From: Brachionus manjavacas
Taxonomy: Eukaryota; Rotifera; Eurotatoria; Ploima; Brachionidae
Direction: 5' to 3'
DNA length: 64,000 nucleotides
Assembly: GCA_019054805.1 (NCBI GenBank)
Contig: JAHQIY010000007.1
Span: 6,143,501 to 6,207,500, forward strand
A model generated the notes under the pieces. That model saw only the letters and a program-made list of their open reading frames with translations. It did no database searches and was not told the DNA's origin. Each line of letters starts with the position of its first letter. Position 1 is the stretch's first letter. Position numbers and translations under genes: made by a program. This document shows positions 21,820 through 34,147 of this stretch, one piece after another.

Positions 21820-23084
21820 TGCTGATTTAGCAGAAAAGAAAATTAGAATAAAAATAGAATAATTAATTTCATCTAAAAAAAGAGAAAAAAAATTAACTAT
21901 TGAGCAAGTTTCAGGTATCGGTCTAATTCGAATAAGAGCTTTTGAACTAGATTTAAAATATAACAATTACGTCAAATGCTTATTTGTCTTGGCAAGTCGC
22001 GCTCTAGAATAGACTAAGCTTCTTTTCAAAGATTTTTGATTTTTTAAAACGAATGAATTTTTAATTAACTTTATTTGTTGGTTTTATTTTAGAAAAATTC
22101 AAATAGAATGACAAGGATTAACTTCGAAGTGATCAATCAGAGTATTTGCGCTCTAGAATTAAAAAATGATAGCCTTAAGACTTATTTGAGTATATCTCAA
22201 ACTTTTGGATTGTAATTAAACTTTTAAAATTAATTAAAATTTTTTGGATGCATCCAATTTTTATGTGTTCATTTATTTAGAATGGCTAATTAATTAATGA
22301 ACACCTAGAAAATGATCACGATCGACTCCAATGTACTTTGTGGACATTTTTTTGTGAGAATCATTTTTAAAACACTAAAAAAATAAAAAACCCGACTCTT
22401 ACTTGTCTTTATTTAATTTATACTCAACAAAAAAAAATAATACGGATTTTACCAATGCATTTTTTGACACTTTTTTGAAAAATGTTTGTATCTTATCTTA
22501 GAGAAGAATGTATAAAGGTTGATTAAAGGTCTCCACTTTGATGCCTTTTTAAGTATCTGAAGTGTATTGAATAAATTAGTAAATGAACAAAGAATTTTAA
22601 GAAGCGTGGTAAGCTGTTTATTCCTTTACCTTAATTATTAATTTTATTAATTTAAGAATTAAATATATAAAATTAAAAAAATTGAGTTTCAAATTATTTT
22701 TCATTCATCGACAGGAAGATAATTGTACCTTTAAATAAGGCTGTGTTTCGGCCTCATATTTAGTATGCATGTGGTCTCCTTCTTCTAGGACAGGGCATAG
22801 TAAATTTTAGAACACAAAAAAATAAAAAAAAAAGCTTTAATTATTTTTTTTCTAAATTAAATTGGAAATTCAGCATAAAAGAATAGAAAAAAGTGTTAAA
22901 AAAGAATTTATTAATTTATTAATAAAATAGATTTCAATCATTTTTTTCTCTTTTTTTGTACTGAACTTCACAAGGCCTAATAATTGATTCTTTAAATTTT
23001 ACTAGTTTATCTATTCAAAGCATCACCTTAATGAAGCTTCTGTAATAAAATTCTAAAATTTCGGACTTTTTCATTTTTGTTCGG
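21820..23084. other. No gene seen; one short LINE relic
   Basis: AT-rich upstream flank of the FGF-like gene. At 22728-22800 (+) a short stretch reads as FRPHI and YACG, resembling the VRPHLEYAC block of non-LTR RTs. Nothing else is readable. Confidence 0.4.
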
Positions 23085-23548
23085 TTTTTTTTTTGCTCTA
23101 AAATTTAAAATTCCATTGATTAAGAAAGGTAAAGGAAAATTTAAAAAATTTTAAAAAATAAAAATCTCTTCTGTACTTTCAGTTCTTTATCAGAATTTTT
23201 ATTTATTTGGCCCTATTCTTTTTTGTACTTTCTGCACTTTGTGGTGTTTAAATTAAAGATTTAAATTAATTAACAATTTAAATATCAATTTGAATTATAA
23301 ATAATATTTCTTTTGCCTACAACAAATCCGAATTCGTTTAAATTTTGATATGATGATTAAAATAACCCAAAAGTACAAAAAGGAAGATGGTTTTTTAAAA
23401 GTTAAATATCATTGTCAATCCATGGAATATATGAAGCTATACTAGAAAGAGTTTATGGCACGAAAAGTTGACTGATTTTCAGCGAATGCAGTTACCATTG
23501 GAAGCACCGAAGCAGTCATTTAGACTTGTTATTTATTTTGTGTGAAAT
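23085..23548 (+). repeat. Dispersed repeat R1, copy 2
   Basis: Second copy of the repeat at 21020-21475 in the same orientation. The high identity implies a recent duplication or an unrecognised mobile element. Confidence 0.8.
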
Positions 23549-24229
23549 ACTTGTAAATTTAATTCATTTCATTTCTGTGTAATCAGTGATATTAAATTAT
23601 TATTTTTAAAGAAAAAAAAACTTATTAAGTTATTTTAAAAAAATTCATCATTTTCATAATTATTCCAAATGATGAATTTTTATAATACATCATCAACAAG
23701 GGAGATTGCCGAAAGAAATCCCACCATCTAACATTATCTTCTGGTATCACTTTCCGCAAAACACCTAGGTTCTGGGTGCAAAAATTTTTATTATCTTTAA
23801 AATTTTCTTATTTTTTATTGAAATGCATTTACATTTGGAAAAAAAAATATTGAATATTTCTTGATTGTCTATGAAGTGCCTTTATGAAGTTCATGGGCAA
23901 TGCAAGTATATAATAGAAATAAAAAAAAAGTTAATGTTTTCTCAAAAAAAATTTCTATTCCTTGATGATAACTCACTTGTCTATCCAAATAGTAAATGAT
24001 AAGTTAACCAGTCATACAGGTGTCTGCAAAATTATCTGTCTATCTTTTGATAAGATACTGCCTAGTTTGTGACATTATATTTTCAATTTTCGATTTATTT
24101 TGCCTTATAAAGTCGCGCAAAAGATAATGAAAAAAAATAATGTTATCTTTACAAATTGGCTAAGTGCAACTAAATTTTAAGTCTACTAAAAAATTTCGTA
24201 ACTCAAAAAAATATCTTTATTAACTGAGA
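23549..24229. other. No gene seen
   Basis: AT-rich. A more GC-rich patch at 23690-23790 has no readable frame. Confidence 0.45.
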
Positions 24230-24764
24230 AAAGCAATAAAATTAACCTTAATATATAAATCAAGTGATAAATATCCAAAAGCATTAAATAGAAAAATCCC
24301 CCGAGCCCAAATATACTTAATAAATTTAATGAAAAATTACGATTCTCTAGGATTTCCTCAAAGCCCTGCTCGTCTAACTATTTATCTTAGATTAAATAAT
24401 TCTTCTATTGCTAAATAATATACCTTTTTTTTTTTATAGACCCGAAATTAATTAGTTTCCTAAAAAAAATTTTTTTTATCAAATTAGGTCTATGCAATAA
24501 ACGATAATGAGGGGTTAAATAAGACTAGCGGAATGAATTAAAATTAAAAAAACCATCACCACTACTTAATTCATCACGACAACTGAATCAATCTTCTAGC
24601 TTGTCTCCAGTGTCTGATTTAGTAAAAAATTCACTTAATAATTGTCACTTGAGTTTAATGCAAATCAATTTAAAAACTATTCAACTAAATTTACAACACC
24701 AGCAAAATTTTAAAATCACAAAAATTAAGTTACATCCTGATTTATTCAAAAACCGGTTCTTGTA
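24230..24764 (+). other. Unexplained coding-like segments
   Basis: Two plus-strand stretches are open and protein-like without an ATG. 24230-24416 gives KYPKALNRKIPRAQIYLINL...GFPQSPARLTIYLRLNN before a stop. About 24530-24763 gives KKPSPLLNSSRQLNQSSSLS...SLMQINLKTIQLNLQHQQNF and ends at a GTAAGT donor. A stop-free run of nearly 80 codons is unexpected in DNA this AT-rich. They could be internal exons of an unrecognised gene, or LINE ORF1 remains. The splice phases of the two pieces could not be reconciled. Confidence 0.3.
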
Positions 24765-25960
24765 AGTATTTCCGATTATTTTTCTAGATGAAACTTTAGA
24801 AAAATTAATCACATAGGGATTCTTTGTTTTAAACGTCATACCTAAATTTAGACGCGAATAAAAAGTCGCTAGATTCTTGCGGCTTTCGATACCTGACTTA
24901 GAGAACCTTTTTTGCATTGTGTAAAATAAGCAAGAAACAACACCAGCATCTTTTGAAACCAATGGTTTTCATAGCAAATTCTAAAGTAGAAATAAATTTA
25001 AGTTGAATTTTTGATTTTGTTTGAGTATTTTTACAACTTGAATCTCAAGTCGCCAATATCAAGATTCAACAAAGTTGACTAATAGACAATTAAAAAAATA
25101 TTCAACAATTTTTGCTTTGGTTTAAATTTGATCTATGAAAATTGAGTAAACCGTGTCCAAAATCATGCATTCGTTTTTTTTTGGTCTCGATTGCCTGAAA
25201 TAAATGATAAAATAAATCTTAAAATAGTTTGCTTTTAAAATTTTAGATTAGCCATTTAGTGACCTAAAATAAAAAAATTAGAAGAAACGATAATTAATTT
25301 TTTTAAATTTCAAGAATCAAATGTCTTTAAAGATAATTTGTGAATAAATGAACTTTATTTTTCAACAACAACAAAAATGGATGTCTCTAAAAGCTTAAAA
25401 ACATTTACCAAACTATTACTCTGATTTACTTAAATGTTAAATTTTCGAAACAAAAATTTAAAGTAATTAACTGAAGTAGTTTAAGTAGTTATTTAAATTG
25501 AACGAAAATTTTTAAAAATCTTTTTTTATTTGTTTTTGCGACCATAACTACTTGGATTGCGTGAACAGTTTTTTTTTTTAACACCAAAGTAAATTTGTAA
25601 GCCATAATATTCTCTAACGAGATGGTTTAGTCGAGAGAAATTTTTGTTAAGAGCAGAGCAATTTGAGAAGTTATATCATAAATTTATCAAAAATTCTAGA
25701 AAAAATCAAAAGATTAAACAATTGTAAACAATTTATTTTATAAATGTTTTATTTATTTATCTTGGAATTTTTAAAAATTTGCTCTGCTTAAAAATTGTTC
25801 AAAAAGACACTTTTGAAATGATAAATCTTTAGTAAAGAACAATTCAGTTTAAAGATTCTTTCGAAATTTTTAAAAAATCACTTATCTTTTTTTGCTAAAA
25901 ATATTCAATGAAAAACTCATTTACTTAATTTTATTTGAAATGTTTGAAAGTAATAGAACT
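24765..25960. other. No gene seen
   Basis: AT-rich. The piece at 24790-24980 keeps weak coding-like character on the plus strand (VARFLRLSIPDLENLF) with stops, perhaps continuing the unexplained segments upstream. Confidence 0.35.
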
Positions 25961-26158
25961 TGCGTGCTATGAACCTTTTGCATGGATTTCTTCTGATTCC
26001 TATTAAGTAATTTACAAACATTTAAATACAAAGCCCAGTTCAAATCTTCCAAATGCTTAACTCAAAAAAATCTTCACGTTCCTCGTGTCTCATCCTTAAT
26101 TAAAAATAAAAATATTTTTTCAAATAGAAAATTTCTTGTGACTTTTTTCTGACTAAAA
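25961..26158 (+). repeat. Dispersed repeat R2, copy 1
   Basis: About 198 bp nearly identical to 27527-27735, including TTGCATGGATTTCTTCTG and CACGTTCCTCGTGTCTCATC. One plus-strand frame is open across most of it (AQFKSSKCLTQKNLHVPRVS), so it may be a transposon 3' coding fragment. Confidence 0.75.
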
Positions 26159-27526
26159 AATTAGAACAAAGGAAAAAATAATAATTTCAAATTTAAAAAA
26201 AAAACAATTTTTAATGGAATTTTCAGATTATCAAACTTTTTCAGATTTTGATCGCAATCCAAAAAAAATAACCTTAATTTTTATTTTTTCAAAAAAAAGA
26301 AAAATTTTTGACCCTCTTTCAACTAGTTTTTTGGAATCAAGAGTTCGTCGCTTATTCTGACCAAAATCTCAGCTATTTGATAATTAATCATATCAAATGA
26401 GCATATGTTCTGAAAGCTAACATTTTTATCTTCAAGATGATGTGTTTAATATTCTAATTGATACTAATTTAAAATATACTATTTCTTTTTTAAATTTTGA
26501 ATCTCTTCAAACTAGTTCTTCTCATAGGGAGGTTACCAAATAATTAAATAAATAAAAAGATAATGATTTCTTTTATGTTTAATATTCCGTAATTTTATCC
26601 TAGGAAAAAAAGCAGAAAATAAGCATTATTTCAGCTAAAAATTTATTTTTTTTCAAATTCCATTCTGATTTACCAGCGGTCTCGTTTTGAATATTTTTCT
26701 AAACAAATTCCGATTTTCTTTTCAAAAAAGTTCTAAATCCTTTTATACCTAAACTCACCTTAATCCAATATGCTCTTTAATACAAAGAGTTATAATTGTG
26801 AAATTTTAATTAAACAAAAAAAGATTGTTGGAAAAGAAAGTTTTTTTTGCTTTCAAAAAAATTAAATGTCCAAGATTCGCATTTTGTTTTTCTAAACAAA
26901 TCCTCGGTGGTTCTTCAATTAAAAAAAGAAAAAAAAACACCATTAATTTAATTATTTTTAAAACCATGTCTCTTTTATTATGTTAATAAAAAATTCTAAA
27001 CCTATAAATTAAACTCGGAATGTACAAAACTATAAATCATTTTTGTAAAATCATTTAGAAAAAAGAATAGCTATTACATAAAAGAATGAACTTTGGAAAC
27101 CACATTGAGTTGTAAACAACCTATTGATAATGCCATTGAATATTGAGATTTAAAATTTGTAAATTTATTTGTTATATCATCGAAGCGGATTTTTGTCTAA
27201 CAACTGACCTTTGCGTTTAGATTCAAAATGTTATTCACGTATGTCCTGAGATGCAGCAAACTATGATTGATTATTTCTGGACGATTTCACAAAAACATAA
27301 AAAAGAAATTGCATGAAAAATAAAATATACAAGCTAGACTATCTTTATTTTATATTTAATTAAATTAATCAGACTCAAAACATTTACAAAAGAGTTCTCT
27401 ATCGTGTTTTAGTTGTCCCCACTAATTGCTTGCAAATATCAAGCTAATTGATAATTAAAAAATGTATTTGAACGCTCTATTTTATATTTGTTGCTTCATT
27501 TCTTTCTTCGTGGTTATCCTAAATCT
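26159..27526. other. No gene seen
   Basis: AT-rich DNA between the two R2 copies. Confidence 0.5.
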
Positions 27527-27735
27527 TTGCGTGCTTACCATACCATGAAGCTTTTGCATGGATTTCTTCTGATTCCTATTAAGTAATTTACAAACATTTA
27601 AATACAAAGCCCAGTTCAAATCTTCCAAATGCTTAACTCAAAAAAATCTTCACGTTCCTCGTGTCTCATCCTTAATTAAAAATAAAAATATTTTTTCAAT
27701 AAAAAATTTCTTGTGACTTTTTTCAGACTATAAAA
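27527..27735 (+). repeat. Dispersed repeat R2, copy 2
   Basis: Direct second copy of 25961-26158, with similarity starting at TGCGTGCT and ending after TTGTGACTTTTTTC. Confidence 0.75.
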
Positions 27736-28097
27736 TTTTGTGTTGTTGCGAGACTTAGTCACGAGATGGTCACAAAACACAATAAACTTTCTTTCACTGC
27801 TTTTGGTCCGAATTGGTTTAACTTTAGAAAATAAATATGAAGACAAAAGCCTAAATGCTTAAAGTTAAATTTCCTAGTCAAATATTTGGTTAGGTCTGAA
27901 CAAAAAAAAGAACAAAATTAAAGAAAAAAGCCACTCGAACTTTGGAACTCCTTGAGCGAATTAATCTTTTTTCTATTTTTGAAAAAGAAAAACAACGATA
28001 AGAAAAAACAAGATTATATAACTGTTTTAACTTGGAGAAAAGTTCTGGCATTAGAAATAGTTTTGACCAAGTCCGAATTCTAGGCTAACTAGAAATT
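27736..28097. other. No gene seen
   Basis: AT-rich flank of LINE E. Confidence 0.45.
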
Positions 28098-28990
28098 ATT
28101 ATTATTTATTTATTTGTTTTCTGTACCGAGCTAGGGCTCCTTCAGAAAAAATTAAAAAAATCAAAATAAAAATAAAAAATAAAATTAAAGTTAATAAAAT
28201 TAGATAAAAAATAAAGTGAATAAGCTAAAAAAAATGAAAGTTTAGAAGACATAGATTGTTACATGTGGCACATGTTTACATAGTTCAGGTTTCAGGAAAA
28301 AAGGAGGAAATAGTAAGGTGGCGATTACACAGTGGAGTAAGGTATTCAACATATTTTGATTCGAAACCCGTTTTGTATTCCTCCATAGTTCAGTCTGACA
28401 ACAAATGGAATAGAATGACTCAGTCCTGCCCCAACATATCTCTCACTCAACTCAAAAAGTCGATTAGAGACTGTTAGAAATTTAAGGTTATTAAAAGCCT
28501 CATGATGCACCATGTTGGAGGGAGTATCATATTTTAACTTAAGGATAGATCTTACTGCTGTATTCTGAATTGCTTGTAGTTTTTTGATAATATTTTCTGA
28601 AAATGAATTTAAGCAAGAAAAAGAATAGTCTAAAATCGATCCGACTAAAGATTTATATAAATTTCCTAGTGTGTTTTGATTGAGACCCCATTTTTTGTTT
28701 GACAATATCTTAATAATATTTAGCCTTTTGTTGCAGCGTTCTTCAATTTCGTCTACTAGTATATTAAAGTTTAACTTAGAATCAAATTTAATACCAATAA
28801 ACTTGATTTCTTTTTGACTCATTATTCTGTTTCCATAAATTTTTAAGTTTAGATTTTCTATCTCTTTTTTGTACCTAGAGAAGACTACTGAACACTTCTT
28901 TTCAACTGATATCTTCATTTTCCACTTATTAAGCCATTGTTCTAGTTCGTTGGGGTATTTATTTATCTTATTTTCTAGGTTCCCTTTTTT
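28098..28990 (-). mobile_element. Non-LTR retrotransposon E, 5'-truncated
   Basis: A minus-strand frame (28990-28346, about 215 codons) encodes the post-catalytic RT region: LEQWLNKWKMKISVEK, IKFIGIKFDSKLNFN, LGNLYKSLVGSILDYS, KLQAIQNTAVRSILKLKY. A 3' UTR follows, ending in a GAGCTAGGGCTCC-like block and a TAAATAAATAATAAT tail at 28098. It is truncated upstream of the YADD box. It is the best-preserved C-terminus of the family that includes the copies at 12690, 30890, 37185 and 52703. Confidence 0.85.
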
Positions 28991-30217
28991 GTAAATTAAA
29001 AATCTCTTAGAAATTTATTTAATTTATTTCGAAAGTCACTTGAATTAGAATTTTAAATTGACTGTTAATTGTATTCTTTTAAATAGCTGTTAATATTTTG
29101 ACCTGTTTTCATTTTGAATTCGATGAAAAGTGTTATAAGTAGAGAATATTTTTCTAATGGATTTTTAACCCTCTAAACACTAGTAACGCCAAATATTAAA
29201 CTTTTCCTTTCAAGGTGTTTAAGTCAATATTTTTAAAAAGTACTAATGAAACTTTATTAGTTTAGAATTGGCTTTGAATGTCTCTTCAAGACTGCCCTGA
29301 GCGTTACACAATAGAAATTTGTCGGAAAATGGGTTTTTTTTCTGTAGGAAAAAAACTTGGTCAAGTATGTTACTTTTGAAATTATATTTATAAATAAAAT
29401 AAAAAGTATTTATGTTTCAAAGGGAAGATACAAAATATTGATAAATTTTAATTAGATAACAATGGAGACAGTGAAAAAAAAAGTTAATTATTGAATTAGA
29501 AAAATTTAATCCTTTTTCAAACACATCTAGATAAAAATGTTTAATTTTTCGCAAGCTAAAACGAATATTTCTATAATTACTTTGATCATAAAACTTTATT
29601 TTTATCTTTTTGATAAAGATAAGCCATTAAGACTATTCAAATTTTGCTTTTTAATTAAAAAATAATTAAAGGGCTCAATTAGATATGATCGAAACGTCGA
29701 TTAAGTTAAAAAAGAATGTTTGCCAATTTTAAACTTTGACTCTAGAGATAAAAAAATTTTCATTTTTGAAGTTTAAATTTTTCTGGAATATAAAATATTT
29801 TAATATAAAAAATAAAAATGAGCTGCCTATTTTTCTTACTTGATTAATTTTTTTAAAGAATGCGAACGCTTTTTGGACCAACTCGGGCAGCATCCAAAAA
29901 TTATATCTTTATTGAAATTATAATTATTTAAAAAATAATTGAATAAGTCCAATTAGGATCTAATTAATACTAATTACATAAAATTCAATAGTTTTACAAA
30001 ATTATATGAATGGTCGGAACAGTGGTTAATGGATTTCATAAGAGTTAGGATGATAAATTCATAGTTTTGCATTTAATGCAGTATTGTACATAAATGTAGA
30101 CACACTTGTTTTTAACATTTATTAAAAGTTAATAAAATTGAATTTTTTCTTAAAAATTTATTAAAATAAAAGTTGATTTTTAGTAAAACTAACTCTTCCC
30201 TTCAAATTGTTCTAAAA
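28991..30217. other. No gene seen
   Basis: AT-rich intergenic DNA between LINE E and a hAT MITE. Confidence 0.5.
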
Positions 30218-30569
30218 CAGACTTGTTTTTAAGTCACAGTTTTAAGTCAAAGTCAGAAAAATTTAAGTCAAAGTTATGACTTGACTTAAATTTTTTTTTT
30301 AAGTCAAAGCCAATGTCTTAAAAATTTTTTTCATTTTTTTAGTGAAGTTTAGTCGAGTCAACTAATATTCTGATTTTAAAACAAAACTTTTTTTGGATAA
30401 AATTAAAAAATCATATTTATTTTTAGTTTTAAAATCAGAATATTAGTTGACTCGACTAAATTTCACTAAAAAAATGAAAAAAATTTTAAAACATTGACTT
30501 AGACTTAAAAAAAAAATTTAAGTCATTGACTTGACTTGACTTAAGACTTGTGACTTAAAAACAAGTTTG
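30218..30569. mobile_element. hAT-type MITE, family 1, foldback copy
   Basis: The 352-bp element begins CAGACTTGTTTTTAAGTCAC and ends with the inverted copy (one substitution in the last bases, GTTTG). It is flanked by an 8-bp duplication, TTCTAAAA (30210-30217, 30570-30577). Beyond the AAGTC-rich ends, about 30302-30391 and 30420-30505 are nearly perfect inverted copies, so almost the whole element can fold into one hairpin. No coding capacity. Confidence 0.9.
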
Positions 30570-30639
30570 TTCTAAAATACATGATAATTAGATTTTACAC
30601 CTAGCTGAAAAATTGAAACAAAATGAAGACCATAAAAAG

Positions 30640-30880
30640 GTCAATCAAAAAATTCTGCGGTTAAGTTTAGACACACATCATTTATCTTTTTTTATTTATC
30701 GTTTTTCATTTTCTATTCATTACTCGGAATTATTGAATTATTTACTTTTTTAATTTTTAATTAATTTTATCTTATTTGACTTTATTTTTAATTTTTAATT
30801 TTTATTTTTTTAATTTTTATTCTAAAGGAGCATTAGCTCGGTACAGATTTACAAATAGATAAATAAAAAATAAATAAGAT
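30640..30880 (+). mobile_element. LINE 3' end (family of copy E)
   Basis: A T-rich 3' UTR similar to 38270-38345 ends in AAGGAGCATTAGCTCGGTAC and a TAAATAAA-type tail. Only the extreme 3' end is present, as expected of a strongly 5'-truncated LINE. Confidence 0.6.
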
Positions 30881-30889
30881 CAATGGGTT

Positions 30890-31445
30890 ATTAAGTGAAA
30901 AATGAAGATATCAGTTGAAAAGTCGTGTTCAGTCGTGTTCAGTCTTTTATGAGTACAAAAAAGAGAGTAAAAATCTTAACGTGGAATAGTGAACCAAAAA
31001 AAATAAAGTTTCTTGGTATTAAAATTAAAATTAAAATTAAAAAATAGGGTCTTAATCAAAATACTCTAGGAAATTTCTTTATATGTTGGGACAGGACTGA
31101 GTGATTCTATTCCATTTGTTGTCAGACTGAACTATGGAGGAATACAAAACGGGTTTCGAATCAAAATATGTTGAATACCTTACTCCACTGTGTAAATGTT
31201 GAATACCTTACTCCACTGTGTAAATGTTGAATACCTTACTCCACTGTGTAATCGCCACCTTACTATTTCCTCCTTTTTTACCTGAAGCTTCAACTATGTA
31301 AACCCACATGTTACACTCTATTTCAATATTTGTCTTTTTATTTTTTTATTTTATTATAGCTTATTTTACTTGATTTTGATATTTTATTTTGTAATTTATC
31401 TTCAAGGAGCTCTAGCTCGGTACAAAAAACAAATAAATGAAAAAT
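30890..31445 (+). mobile_element. LINE copy I, internally deleted
   Basis: Starts with sequence matching the MKISVEKSC region of copy E. It jumps (deletion near 31045-31085) to the conserved terminal block (GTGLSDSIPFVVRLNYGGIQ, NGFRIKI), then carries a 3-copy 28-bp tandem repeat and the 3' UTR with AAGGAGCTCTAGCTCGGTAC and an AAATAAATGAAA tail. Confidence 0.78.
31171..31254 (+). repeat. Three tandem copies of a 28-bp unit
   Basis: The unit begins TTGAATACCTTACTCCACTG and is repeated at 31171, 31199 and 31227. Copies 1 and 2 are identical; the last differs at its end. The same sequence occurs once in LINE E, so the expansion happened in this copy. Confidence 0.92.
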
Positions 31446-32405
31446 AAGAACAAGATTTAGACACTGTTTTTAGTAGAGATTTTAAAAATTCGGCATTCAT
31501 TACAGTGGATTATAATAAAAAAGAATAATATGCACTTAGTTTTATAAAATGTTCGTTCAAATGCCTTGGTAAGACTTCATTTAAAGTATCCAGTTCAAAT
31601 TTGGAAACCATGTTAAAAAAATGTGCATCGAAGTGGCTCAAAGAAGGGACCTTTTTTCTTAAGTGACCAAAAATTTTTTTAGAATTGGTGACCAACGCTT
31701 GTCCCATATTTTTTTAAATAAATTGATCATAAAAAATTTGATAAAATTATTTTTAGCTATTCAGTAAAAAAAAAGACAAAAAAAATTAATTTTTATTGAT
31801 TTTTTCTAACTTTTGATCACCTATCGCAAAAATTTTATTTTGTTGAAGACAGCAAAGAAGAATGACCAAACCATAAGTAAGCTTAAAAATACCAAGAAAG
31901 CTAGTTGAAATTAAACTCACCTCTATCTTAGAAAGCAGAGTTAAAGGTGATCTAAATGAAAAATCAGAATTTCAATTAAATTTTTCTCTAAATCAATAAT
32001 CTCACCATTATTGTACCAGAACATATACTTTGGATATTAAAAGCACCCACAACTTTTTCACAGACAACATTGCAAGTGTTTGAAACTCTTTACTAAGTGG
32101 ATTGTACAAAAAGGATCATTAGATGATTTAAAATGATGAATTGTAGAAAGATGAATTCATCGCCTATCTATAGACTAATTTGTATAAATTGAATTGAATG
32201 ACGAAAAAATTTGTTTTTTTTTGAATATAATTAGAAGGCTTCAAAAGAATACTTTGGATCGCATAAAACATGAAACAAATTTTTTTAAACTTTTAAGCAT
32301 CTTGATAAAGAGCCAGCCACTCAAGCCTCTTCAAATTTCACTGATATATAAATCTAAAGTATGATAGTAAATTTGGAAAAATTAAATTATATAATTGAGA
32401 AAAAC
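31446..32405. other. No gene confidently seen
   Basis: AT-rich. A minus-strand frame at 31510-31707 (KVPSLSHFDAHFFNMVSKFE) looks mildly protein-like and could be a single exon or a relic, but it has no supporting neighbours. Confidence 0.35.
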
Positions 32406-32633
32406 ATGAAGTCTACAACAGTTTTTTACACTGTGTTGAGCCTCTTCGTTGGCCTAGGTAATTGCATAGATTGGTTCCATAGATGTAATTTGCCAAAAAC
32501 AGTCGAAAATTTCCAGATAAATAAAGTAAATTTAATGAGGTTGGAAAAATGCTCTTTTCTCTACAAATTTTACCAATCAAGTGATTTTAGAAAATCTCTG
32601 AAAACAAAAACAAGATTTTTCATTTCAACTTAA
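32406..32633 (+). CDS. Possible small secreted protein
   Basis: From the ATG at 32406 the frame gives 75 residues, with a plausible signal peptide (MKSTTVFYTVLSLFVGLG) and then NCIDWFHRCNLPKTVENF, a Lys-rich middle and a stop at 32631-32633. A further in-frame ATG lies 45 nt upstream, but the signal-peptide start is the better choice. A donor-like GTAATT directly after the signal sequence leaves open that this is only a first exon. No family recognised; could be chance. Confidence 0.3.
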   Translation: MKSTTVFYTVLSLFVGLGNCIDWFHRCNLPKTVENFQINKVNLMRLEKCSFLYKFYQSSDFRKSLKTKTRFFIST

Positions 32634-34147
32634 TTTCATTTAAAAATTATATAATTTGTTTTTTCAAAAAGAGTATTTGCACGATTTCAACACTTAGCAT
32701 TTTGTAATTTTTAAACTTATTTTAAGATAATTGGAACATGGTTTATTTACTTGCATTCACAAGGAACTCTTATTGACCATTTTAAATGCATGAAAACAAT
32801 TTACAAACCAACTAAAGAACCCAATGTCATTATATCAAACTCAATTGCTTGGTCGTAAGTGAATTTTAAATTTCTAATAAATTCTCGACGGATCAAAATC
32901 GAGAACTATGAAGTTTTCTTGTAAGTTAAGAATAAATTATAGCTTTGTTAGATTTATCAAGGCAAGCTTCAAAACAATTCAAAATTATAAATTCCCTGCT
33001 GAAGGGTTTCTTTTAAAAACAAGGCCCTTTTTTTTCTTATCTTGCCTTAACAATGACTAAAATTCCACTTTTATTTAATGGAGGAAAATTTAAGTCACAA
33101 TTTGCATACAATTTTTGTTATGATTGTAAAGAGGGCTACAAAAATTTAAAGAAAAAGCTTTAAAAAAAATTTGCCAGAATTAAATATTTCCTAAAACACT
33201 AAAGTCAAATGGTCCATAGAAGTACTATTTACAAAAAAGATGAAGCCCATACCAATGCAAAGAAGCCTTCATCCTAAACACCTCTTGTCTATCTATTTAA
33301 AAAAATTTCTACTCTTTTAAGGTTAATACTAAAGAGAAAATTTATCTTTGAAAATTTACAGAATAAATTTACAAGTTGCTTCCTAACTGCATAGAAATTT
33401 TTTTACCCTTTGATCATCAGTTTCTTTTTGTTTCATTTTTTTCACATTTATCACAGGAAAAAGTAAAAGAAGTAAACAAAGTTTTTTCGAAGTCTTTTTT
33501 ATTATTAATAATTGAAAAAAAAATTTTCCACCATTTATATATAAAATAAAAACACAACAAAATTTGTCCAAATTTTATCCTCCATAATTTAATTTTAAAA
33601 AAGTTTATTTAAATTTGAGTTGTTTAAAAGTCGCTGGTCATAAGTCAAGTCCTTTGAAGTAAGTTTTAGTACGTACTGCACTTTTTAAAATGCTTTCCAA
33701 CAAGTCAAGACTTGGACTTGTATAATACTTTTAAGGACTTTATTTCATTACTTTTGTTTAGGTCTCATTTTAACAATAATTAAGCAACAAAAATCTATTC
33801 ATACAAAGACCCTTTGACTTGTCAAAAATTTTGAACTGCTTTCCACTGATTTTGTTCTTAGAATCAGGAATTTTTAAAATATTTGAATTTATTAATTATT
33901 TTTATATTCATAATAACAAAGAATTGAACAATAAAAAATAAAAGATAAAAAAAGTAAACTATTTGTTTTTATTTTAGATAAAAAAAAGTTTCAAAGACTT
34001 GTGGGGTTTAATAGCTAAAAAATATTTGGAATCTAATTCAAAAATTTTTGAAACATTTGAGTTTATTTTTAAATATTTTTTATTAATTAATGACATAAAA
34101 TGATGCAATAAAAGGCTTAAAAAAAGACTAATTTTTATTATTAAATG
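32634..34147. other. No gene seen; decayed MITE end
   Basis: AT-rich. From 33617 (GAGTTGTTTAAAAGTC) to about 33850 there are AAGTCAAGTCC and GACTTGGACTTG motifs, a degenerate copy of hAT MITE family 2 without clean ends. Confidence 0.45.

Noticed and set aside
31171-31254. CRISPR-like or satellite array
   Set aside because: Three direct copies without spacers, inside a LINE, in a eukaryotic context.
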